A stretch of DNA of 64,000 nucleotides from assembly GCA_903813345.2 (NCBI GenBank), contig CAIIXF020000007.1:29236698-29300697 (forward strand), read 5' to 3'. The position numbers and the translations under genes are program-made. Shown here piece after piece: positions 27,501 through 39,500 of this stretch. How positions within the stretch are numbered: the stretch's first letter is position 1; each line of letters starts with the position of its first letter. The stretch is from Owenia fusiformis. Its lineage: Eukaryota > Annelida > Polychaeta > Sabellida > Oweniidae. The notes beneath the pieces are model-generated. The model searched no databases. It was not told the origin of the DNA and was given only the letters and a program-made list of their open reading frames with translations.

Positions 27501-30500
27501 TAACAACTTTGGCCCAAAACTTCTTGAAAATGCTCAGAATGGTGAAAAACTGCATGGTTTTGAAAGAATTTTCGGCCAGGAGGGTTCGTCTATGGGCCTG
27601 AGAGAGGTAGAGAGTTTTAGAGATGAGGAGAGGTACAGGCCCAATGTAGAATTCAAATTCTTGTTGATGGGGTCCTTAGCAGGCAGGGGCGTCAAAAGGA
27701 TTTGCCAAGGGGAGGGGCGACTTTTGGGTATGGATGGGTCGTGCGTGAAATGCGCCGCTTCGCGATCGGGGAGCATGCTCCCAGATACTTTTCTTTAGAC
27801 CCTCTCTGGTGCATTCTGAGCATAGCTCGGCACAACATTCCCAATAATAAAAACAAGAAAAAAATTATGTTTTTAGAAAATTTAACTTGACTTTGACTAA
27901 AAAAACTTTGATTTTTACAAAAATATTTTTGCACTTATTTTTCAAAGTATTTACATACTGTATGGGTTCCTGAGAAACTACATGGTATAGAAAGAATCAA
28001 ATATAATATTTATGGGAAATGAGATCTCCTATGCTTAAAGTAGACTAGATATTGAGATAGTATCATTTCTGTCATTATTACACTTTGACTTTAATTAGCG
28101 CTAGAGCTTCCAATTGTAGGCTCGGTTTCAAATCTAAAAAAATGGGAAGGGGGGGGCAGTCGCCCCCAACGCCCTCCCCCTTCCGACGCCAATGAGCAGG
28201 TCCTTAGTTGTGATTTTCAGAATTGGTCCAAGTTCTTACTTTTGCCTGACGTAAGTCCATACAATTAAATGAATGCATTTCATTTTTAGTTTCACTTCAT
28301 CTTGGCCTTTCCAAACTTTCATTTTAAATCTACATGTAAAATAATAATATATGGTTACTCTTACAGATGAACATCTTTGGCACTACTTGAAAAATGTTTT
28401 ATCGATTTAATTCTAGTTCTGAAAGGGAAACAGAAGATCCATCCAAGGCTCGGCGACTAAACTTGCTCAAACTGAATCAACAAAACAGTATCGGGTCCAC
28501 CTCTGATAGGTCAGCTCTAACCAATGGCTCCTCGGTGTCCAGGTATGCTACACTAGTGGTGAAAGATAATTGATGCTGTCAAGGCTGGAAGAATGAGGTT
28601 TAAGGGGATAAATGAGAGTTCCATGTGTGACGAATGTTAAATTTTTAAACTTCAAATAAAAGCCAAGGCTTAACTAATGTGTACAGGGTCATATATCATT
28701 TTAAAGCTTATCCAAAGTTACATTGATTTGCCAAGTATCATGGTTTAACTCCCAAATGGGAAAAAGTTACAGTCATTTTAAAAGTTAGTGTTTTGTCAAA
28801 ATGAAGTTCATTTTTACGCCACATTACTAGTCAATGTGTCCCCCCTTGGCCATGTTAACAGCAGCAATTATTTTCAGATAAGATCTTAAAAGCCCTTAGA
28901 ATAGGGGTAAGGAATTTAACAACCCTCTTAAAACCTGTTAAGGGACTTTAGAAAAGTTTCCTTAGAGTTTCTACCCTCACCATTCTCTTTTTCCAACTCA
29001 ATATCCATCCGACCTGAAAAGAATTGCTACTGTTAAGATGGCCCGAGAGGACACATTGACTAGTGATTTGATGTTAAATTGAACTTAATTTTGACCAAAC
29101 ACTAAATTTTGAAATACCTGTAACTTTTTCCCATTTAGGAGTTAAACCATGATACTTGGCAAATCAATGTAACTTTGGATAAGCTTTAAAATGATATATG
29201 ACACATACTATAAGGACACTGGAATATGTCTGCCTAGGGGGGGCCCCATACTTTCGGGACACCCTGTACATTACATATCTTTTGCCTGATAAGTCTTAGG
29301 AAGTCAGTCTGTTTGAACTATTTAATTTCTTATATTTCTTTTTGTATCGTATCATTCATTTTTTGTATCTCCTTCTCTAATCCTAATACAATATAATAGG
29401 TATTGAATTTTAAAACAACAAAGAACTTCATCAGTGATCTGATACACATGAAATATGTATGACAGCTTACTTGCATTATTTATTATATTTTTGTATTTTA
29501 TTAAACCTAACATCTTCATCATTAGTGTAAATGAGTTGCTGGATGAGCGGGCGGTGGACCCAGAAGAAGTTCTCATAAACCTTGGCTTCGGAGGCAAAGA
29601 AGATAAACATGAACTTTCAGCCAAACTTCCCGAGCGTTTCCTTGTCAAGGAGTCGCAAGCAACTGGAATCAAAGTGGATGAATTCTTAGATGGGCACCCA
29701 GAGTTGAAAGATTTGGTGACGATGCGCCAGAATAGTGCACCTATAACAGGTAATTCTACACACCATCGTCAATGTCTCTGTTTTCTATTTTGCTCAGCAT
29801 TTGGTGAAAATCCCCATGGTGATAAGGACTGTATCCATGGTGACAAGGACTGTATCCATAGTGAAAAGGACAGTAATATTTATGAGAATAGTATCCATGA
29901 CAATATGAACAGTATTCTTAGTAGGATGGAGTGTAACTATGTTGAAAGGGGCAGTAACAATGGGGATGATTGTAGTAATGATGGGGATGATAACAATAAC
30001 TTTGGGGATGGAAATGGCAGTGATTGGGATGAAAACAGTAACTATGGTGACAGGGGAATGAACTTTGGAGATACAAACAGTTACTATATGGATTGGGGAA
30101 GTAACAGTGGAGATGATAGCAGTAAGTATGGGGATGCAAACAGTAACCCTGGGGTAAAGGGAATTGACTTTGGAGATAATAGCAGTTACTATGACGATAT
30201 GGGAAGTAACTATGGGGATGATAACTGTAACTATGCAGATGATAACATGAATCAATCTGACATTTTTCCAAACTTCACTTCTCATGAAAACCTGCTTGCC
30301 ATTGATGATATGATTGAACACAATAATGGTGCATTTAAGCCAAGTGGTGTTCCATATATTTCTCTACACAGTGGAAAGGAAACATTGGTTTAACAAAGAC
30401 ATGCCTTATTTTTACTTCCTCGAGTATGATTAATTAAAGTGAACAGAGCAAGTGTGGACCATTAATGTTTATGTCACAACCACTAGTGGTGCCATATTGT

Positions 30501-33500
30501 TATAGTCTCCAACTTTTGGTGGATGGTGTTCGATGGGTGGTGTCTGGTGTTTGGCAGTTGGCATCTATAGCAAATGACATGTGGTGACATTTTGTATGTT
30601 AACGCCTTGTGTAGAATTTTATTTTATGTACAGTGATATGAAACAGATCATAATAATAAACGACTGTATACATATTATTATAAATACATGTATAATACAA
30701 TGTAAAAATCACTGTTTCACTAAGTTGATTGTATTTCTATAGTTTGGCACTACTTTAACAAGCTACCCGGTTACCTGCAAAGACAGCTCTTAATGAAATT
30801 GAAAAAGTTGGTATTGCCAATTTGACTGTATAAAGCATGGTACATATCACAGCATCTTCATTGTATATTGGCAGTTTCCCTTGCTTTGAATCTTACATTG
30901 AAGGGTCAAATAATTGTTCAGAACTTTTTTTGCACTTTTGGCAATTAATGTGTACAATAGACCTCTTCAAAATATCCAGAGTAAAGCACTCCTCCCACTT
31001 TTGCCAAGGCAAACTTTGTCCTTACTCTTCAGAAAATCTACTATTGAGCCCAACATACACTAATGGGACAATATCCCACTTGCCCCATCAGATCCCATTG
31101 GGTCACACATTGCCCCTTGAGTCCCAAAATGTTCCATTAGACCTTGTAAACTCTGGGGCAAAGTCCCACAGAATCCCATTGAGTCCCACGGAGTCCTTAT
31201 CAAGCAAAGCCCCATGAACTCCCATGAGGTTCGATGCAATGTTAAATCTATGGAGGTCCCAACATGCCCCAGTAGCCCCATTGGTGTATGTTGGGCTAAA
31301 CATGAGCAGTCCAAACCTGGAAAACCAAAGTCAAAGTTACAAAACCTGAAACAAATATTGAAAAAGGGGCCTGAGCTGTCTTAAAATTTCCATCTATCAA
31401 ATCAAATCAAGTATATCAAAAACAAGCTCCTTCAACGCTCTGTTACAGTATTGTCATGTGATTAAATGAACAAGTGGAATGCTCTTTTGTGTAATTGTTA
31501 TGATAGGAAAAAACATTTTGTATGTAGTTAACACTGTCAGAATTGTGAATTTTCTTGTCATGTGCTTTTGCAATAAAGATGGCATGTCGTCAGTGGTCAA
31601 CATTCTGAATTGTTAGTACCTCAGTGTAAATACTCGCATCTGATTGGTCAATTAGCGGTCAACATTTTTGCCTGTACCTCACCTGTGCATCATGGGATAT
31701 CATATTATTGACCGCTTATGTTACTGTACTACACTTGTGAATTATGGGGAATATGACGTCATAATGTTTACAGAAAAAACATGGTAGACGGACATTTCGT
31801 AAACGTTGATGAAAGTGATATTTTGACTTTGCTAGACGACAAGTATAGCAAAAATACAAAAAGAAACGAAAAATTAACATTAATTTACTAGTGAGTACGC
31901 TGCTATGTGCCAAAAACAGAGAGATTAACTACCACTGTCTTCAGATTTTCTTAAAAAATTATTGCTGGCGTGGTTCGGAGAAAAGATTGTAAAACGAAGC
32001 CATGGTTGACTGTCGTCTATATGTGTATTATTAGTTTCTTCTGACTAACAAAACAATTGTAGACCTCTCAATTCGGTCAACCGTCAAAATCATACCTCGA
32101 CTGTAAACCTTGAAACTACTGTTGACCTCGACCTTCGGTCTCTGTCAACAGTAGTTTCTCGGTTTACAGTCTCGGTATACAATTTTGCCGGTTGACCTCT
32201 GGAGAGGTCAACAATTGTATATTGTATAAATCCAAGGAAATGAATAGTCTTCCAGATTGTAAATGAAGAACGTTCACAAATGTGGAAGAGGCATGATCAC
32301 AAAAGCCCAGGCAAAATTACTACCACTTCCCAGCAGTAACACATCATGCTAACATACATGAACAGTGTAAATGTGAAGTTTCAGTTAACAAGTATCATAG
32401 CCTGTATTACTTTTTTAGCTCATTAAATCTTTAAAGCTTATTGTTGCAACATCCCTCTTATACAACAAATTTTGACTCATGGGGTTAGTTCATAGTTGGG
32501 CTACTTCGACCATGGGGTTATTTTGACCATGGCTGATAATTCAAATTTCTGGGTTCAGCCATCTTGGATTAAGATCTCGCCCATTGGAGATTTCAATTTA
32601 TTTTTTCACATTTTTCCAAAAACTAATATAGCAGACTGTGTAGATTGAAATTATAAGCCAATGTTGAAAATCGAAATGGCCCCATGGTCAAAATAGCCCC
32701 ATGACAAAGTGGCCCCATATATCGAAGTTCCTATATATCACTTAGCATTTTCATCGCAAACATTCAATCCACAATAATAGTTTACGTATGATACATTTGC
32801 ATTGTTCTGATGAAATATTGTTCTGCCATAATCACCTAACACTTTTATGTGACCTTATTCTTGTGTTTTGAAACTGTTGTACTATTGCATCTTGGAGCAT
32901 ATTTATGCTGCATTGATATTGTGAAATCCTATGTCTTGTATTTGTATGCACATATGAATCTTGTTAGCCATAATGAATTTTTTAATGATAGCTTATGGAT
33001 TATACTTGGGCAGGGCAGTTGCCAAATATTTGCCTTGATGATAGTTTTGTTTTATTGTTTGAAATTAGATTTTTATAAAGTTTATTGTTTTAATTTAGAT
33101 TTAATTATGCATTTTCATAGCCACATAGATTTTCATTGAATTGATATATAGTTAAATGCATAGTAACATGAATTGAGTTTATATTAATTAGTTAACAGTT
33201 TGGTTTGCACATTGTTGGTTTTTGCTTGATTTGAGTTGTGTTTATTTTGTGTGTTTGTTAGATGACGAAGGCCGCATGCACATTAGTTTAGCTAATGTGT
33301 TCACAGATGTCACTAGGATGGCCCGTGTCATCCGAATGTTCCGGAGTGGTATTCAGACCCCCACACCCGGGAGTCCCCTCTCTAGGCAGCAGTCACCATT
33401 CCCCGATTCTCCGCAAAGACAGAGTATCCTCTCAGCAGCCAATCAGAGCTTCCTTGACAAACAGGGTCTCTATGACAATGTGCCACAGTCTGATAATAAG

Positions 33501-36500
33501 TTCAAGAATTTAGCTTTTAAAGCCCTACGCAATAAATCAGTGGAGAATCTAAAAGATAGATTAGCCAATGCTGATAAGGTTCAATCACTTGTAACAAAAG
33601 TGGAACAGTTTCATAAGACCCCCAAGATTGACAACACTGTCAAAGAAGAAATAAGCACCAATTACTCTTTATCAGACACACACATTCACGAGCATTCAAG
33701 TGATATGACTAAGCTAAATGGTCATGCTACATCAGCATCAGAAAGAGATGATACCAGGGAAACTGCTCCTGTTGTTATGGAGGCCGTACCAGAACATGTG
33801 TATTCCGAGAAGGGAGATGTGGCGTTACACATGAATAATGTATCAACGTACACTAATGTTGTACACACAGGTGACGAAGAAGCAAATAATAGAACGGTTG
33901 ATTCAGTTAAAGCTAGGCTCAGTGAGGGATGTCTAGATGAAGACAAAGACAAAGATATTTCCTATGTGGATTGGAAATTCAATAAAGGAGTATATTGTAA
34001 TGACAGTGATGAAGGACTAAATATAGAAGGATCAATGAAAAGTATAGATGAACCATTGAAAGATAAAGACAAACCTCTGAAAGATATAGAGGGGCCACTG
34101 AGAAGCTTAAGTGACAGTCCAATAGAAGAAGGTGATTTGTCCATGAATCTAGGGGAGCCTGCTGCTGCTGTAAGTACAATTCAACATACCAAGTGAATTT
34201 AAGATGTTATAGAGAAAAACAATTTATATACTACACCACATAGAATTAACATGATTATTTTGTTACTAGGTAGAGATGTCTAATAATGATGACCCTCTAA
34301 AGGCTCCAGATGATGGTAATGTTCCAGTAGAGGGAAGTTCCATAGCTCCAGCAGACGGAAGCTTTGTTGCTCCTGTAGAAGGCTTCCTTCCACCATTGGG
34401 AGTAATAACCAGTCCAGACAACTTCAAAAATATGGTAAACATCTTAAGAAAGTTTTTTCCAACTCTTTGTCATCAGAAATAGTATAACAATTTGCTCTGT
34501 CATTCATATTATTCTAAGGGTAGTATTATATGTTTCAGAAAGAGCAACCAACAGTGCATGTCGCGATGGAGACAGTATCAAATGACACAGTGTGTGAAAA
34601 ATATGCATCACAGCAGTACCTCGGATATATAGATCATAATTACAATGCTGTAGTAGATAATGTGTCTAACAATGTAGAAAGTTGTGTGTCAACTCAATAT
34701 TTTGATCCAACACTTTCCTCTGATACCGACCAACCAGATATTACCATAGACACGCCAGAACCAGTTGACAATAAGATACCATTGGTGCTCCAACCTGATA
34801 CACTAGTCAAATTTAGTAAAGACAAAGAAGTTCATTCAAGCAAATACACACCAGTCGATTTAAGCAAAGATACATTAGTTGAATTAAGCAAACATGCACC
34901 CATTGACACTCACACAAAAGCAAACCTTGACACGGACATGCCAGTTCTGCGCGCCTCACATAGCTCAAATAAGAATAACACAAATGTCACAGAAAACAAC
35001 TTTGACCAAGCTCAAAATGAAAGTATCACCTCTATATATAGTAAAACACCAGAAGATGTTCATAGCAACAATGACATTGTGGAGAAAGACAATACAGTCA
35101 ACCAAAAAGAAGGTGACAATGATATTGATATTATGGATGGAGACAGCAAAGTCAATCAAATAGATCATATAGACATAAAGACAAGCAGTAAAAAATCTCT
35201 GTCTCACAGAAGTGCAGTAAATGTGAATGATCATAATGATAATTGCAGTATTTTACCAGTTGTCTCTGAAGATGCCAAAATTTGCAGTAAATTACAAACC
35301 TTCCAGAGAGTAACTAAATCTCCTCTTACAAATGGAAGCCATGGTGATATGGTGGATATGTTGCATGATCAGGCAGTGGGAAAGGGCAATATGAAACATG
35401 CATATAACACAAGAGACATGGAGTTAAGTGATATTCAAGACAATGTTGATATTGCTGGTGAATCTGTCTCTAAAACAGGCAAGCAATATATGGATAAATC
35501 CAAGAACAACATTGATGAATGGTCAGTTAATAATAACAATAGCCAAGGTTATGAAGCAGTTCAATCTTTAAAGTCACTTGCTCAAAATGAAACAGGAAAG
35601 ACTAAATTTGATAATGTCTGGGGAAAACACGCAGTTGGAAGTTCACTAAAAGGTGATCTTGATATGCGGAGGCTGTTGTTTAAACGTAGTGCTACGTATG
35701 GTGGAAGGATGGTAGTACCAGGTACAACTGAAGGTGAAGGTAGTGAGAGGTCCGATATACTACATCACTCAAAGGATGATACAACAGCATACACTGATGA
35801 CACTTCATCTACCTTAGTGGAGCAGTCATTGGACTCTCAAACACATGAAAATAAGTCTACATCACACCTACCACCAATGGAGACGAATGGTTCGCATTTT
35901 GGACAGCATCGAAGAGATGCTCCAGGCTATAGGGGTATACCGCCTTTCCATTCAGATGGTTCAGGATTGGTTCGCTCTAGAACATTTCCTGGTGGTTTCA
36001 TGTCATATGTAAGACCACTATACTACACAGCTCAAATTTATAATAGCTTTGAAGATTTACATAGAAACAAAGTGCTCAATAGAATAAGGAGTCAGTCACT
36101 TAATCATTTAGCTGTATCTGAACCTTCTCTCGTTAGATCTCACAGTCTTGATCACCCTAAATCACTGGGTGGATATTTAGATAGTGAACAAAATACAAAT
36201 AGAGTCAGGAGCCAAAGTGTAAAGTCCTATCCTGGAAGCCCACGGGTATGCACCGACATCGGCATGGATATGCCAGAGTGTATCCGTAGTGGTGATGCAT
36301 CAAGAAGTAGCATGTCACTTCCTGTTATACAAGATGATGTCTTGCTCTCCAATGATTCCGTAAGGAGGATGCAGAGTGGGAGGTCAAGTAGATTTGGGGA
36401 GGATGATATATATAGACCCTTGAGAGCCAGTAGTGTTTGTGGTAGTGGCATTAGCAGTAGTGTCCCTTCTTCTGTACTGGATGTCAGTCACATTAACAAG

Positions 36501-39500
36501 CTAATGTTGAGGACACTTCTTAAGTCACCCACCTCTCAGAATGTAAGTACATTTTCTCCAAATATTTTATCAAAATTATCATCAACTACAAAGGAATATT
36601 TTTTTCATTTTCATCTTTTTAATTAAAATAATTGGAATAATTGCAAACGTAGACTTTATCTTTCTAAAATGTGTCTCATTGTTTTGCATGCTGTAGAAGT
36701 CCACTTCTCAAATATCTTAATATTTATTTTTCTTCTCTTTACCATCCCTAGATTATACATATGAACCATACATGCATATATGCATTTCATTTGATTTCTT
36801 AGAAGATAGCATAAAGGTCTATAAACTTTCCAAGGTGGGTTTTATATCATAGTATACTCTCAACTTTTTACCCTAGATGTTTATAGATGGTTTTATGGAT
36901 TCTTTTTAGTTTGATGATTTAGCTCGGGCCCACACTGTTCCAGCAGATATTTCTGAGGTATAATCATAACCTCTGCAATATAGTAGTAGTAGCACTTAAA
37001 CCGTGCTTCTGTAGCACTAAACCTTGCTTATGTAACACCCAAACTGTGCCTATGTAGCACATGAACTGTGAAACTCTTAAACTTGCTTAAATATGTCATG
37101 CTGGTCATGGTTTCATTTCATTTCTTCAGAATGGTTGCATTTCTTCAAGATTTCTAACATTCTGTACACAAATTAGAGTTTGAATTTTAGGCTCCTACTC
37201 ATCTCTATTCTTTGTCTTATGAAAATATGTGTTTGACCATGACCAGCATGATATTGTGCTTGCAGGCAGGTAGATAGCCTTGCCCAAGTCGGTATTTTTT
37301 ACTGACTTGGGCAAGGCTGGCAGGTAGATGCACTTCCCTTATATATTGATACCACTGGTGGATATGGAGGGATATGGGCCCAAAAAATTGGACCCAAAAA
37401 GATTCTTGGTCCCAATATTTTCAGGGGCCTTTTTTGGCCTTATTTCTTCATTTTGAGCCAAATTATGAAGAAAATAGGCCTTAAGTTTTCAAATTTTGGG
37501 CCCACTTTTTTGTTTAAGGGGCCCAACATTTTTTTCCACGTCCAGACTGCAAATATGGGCCCCTGCCCATTGTTGGTTCCCAGAACTTCCCCTGATATAC
37601 TGCAAGAATGATATACTGGAAGGTCTGCTTGACTGTAGCATATACTATTTATATGAGGAAACTTATAACAAGATCATTCAAAAGCATGAAATGCATCAGT
37701 TAACTACTCCATGATGAAATTATGGATATCTAATTTTCTATTTTTCCAACTTCTAATGTTTCATAATTAATGCATGCATTATGATAAGGCATGAAGTTAA
37801 TATGCTATATGTTAATATGAGGAGTAAAGCCACCATGAAATATCATCTAATATTGGATCATTATTTATTTTTCTTCGTACATATGACACGAAAAAACATT
37901 TTGATTAACTCTGCCTTATAAACAGCATAGCTAGAAATTATTCAATACTGAGGTTAAATCTAGCAACTGAGGAGCATAGAATATGTTGTCATGTCAGGCC
38001 CGTAGCCAGGATTTGCCAAGGGGGGGTTCAATTTTCAAAAATTTCCAGGGGGGTTCACATTTGACAATTTTGGCCCAAATTAGGCCGAAATCACTTGAGA
38101 AGTGCTCAAAATGGTCAAAAACTGCATGATTTTGAAAGAATTTCTGGTCAGGGCGATGACCCGAACCCTGCGAACCCCCCCCCCCCCCCCCTAGCTACGG
38201 GCCTGCATGTATTCCCATTTGGATCTTTGAAATCATAGACCTATCTTAGCTAAAGCTAGGTAGTAATTCAGCATGCATTATCTAACAACTAATGAACCAC
38301 CAGCTTCATTGACCTTATCCTAGCTAAGGTTGAACAGTTAATAGATAATTATGCACTCTCTCAATTATGAATTAGGAAACAGCCTTTTGAACATTAGAAA
38401 CATTAAGAAAAACAGTAGATCTAGTACAGTAGTAACAGTAGAAAAAGCATTTTGAGATGGACTCAACAAATGACATCTGTATATGTTCAAACAACACAAA
38501 ATGTGAGCACCTCCCAATCTGTACACTTTTGGCCAATCCCTTTGGCGCCTAGACAGGTTTTACTTTGATAAAAATTTATCATTTTGGCCTCTAGGAAGAC
38601 CAGTTTTTGTACCAATTAGCCAACCAAGAATAAGTAGTATTTAAATCAAAGTGGCTCCATGTAACTGTATGTATATGTCTGTTATTAGGCTGCAGAGGAG
38701 CTTGAATTGATGCAATGTGGTATCAGGAAATACAGAGTTGTTATTCAGGACCTGGAAGCAATGTCCAGTCAGATATATGCACAGCATACAGACCTTCTAA
38801 CCGAAGATGACAGGTAAATGATTGCCTCTATTGTTGTTCATACGCAGGCCTGCAGCCAGGATTTGCCAAGGGGGGGTTCACTTTTTGAAAAATTACAGGG
38901 GGTTCATTTGTGACAATTTTGGTTCCAAAATGGCCAAAATCACTTAAAAACTGCTCAGAATGGTGAAAAAACTGCATGATTTTGAAAGATTTTTTGGCCA
39001 GGGGGGTTCGATGGAACACACCCCCCCCCCCCCCCCTCCCTGGCTATGGGCCTGATATGCTAATATTTAGGACATTATAACCACAAGGTATTTTCAATGT
39101 AAGATAATTGGAGGTAAGAGGTGCAACTTCCCTGGCCGTATTCAGGATGTGTGTTAGATTAATACAAATGTTAGAGTTATACACATGATAGTTCACGAGA
39201 ATCTTACTTTTGCAAGTGACACAGGTTCTCATGAGTGCATCTTATGTGGAAATCTGTTGGGACTCACTCAGCACTGTGAACAAATCCTGAATTATGACAC
39301 ATGACAATAAATAACATTTTCTTTTGTATATCTAGAGACCTGTTAGACTCCCTCCATCAGATGAGGCTTGAAATCCTCAGTGAAGTGATGAAAGTGGAGT
39401 CGACCATAATGGCCAGGAAGAAGGCACTCATCAAAGGCAAACTAACTGGCACCTTCAAATCTGACATGATCCAAATTGTGAGTATTGAATATTTGAGCCT

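Noticed and set aside
29794-30321. 175-codon and 117-codon minus-strand frames opposite the 21-nt repeat
   Set aside because: They are stop-free only because of the repeat unit. Composition is monotonous and no splice or start context supports them.
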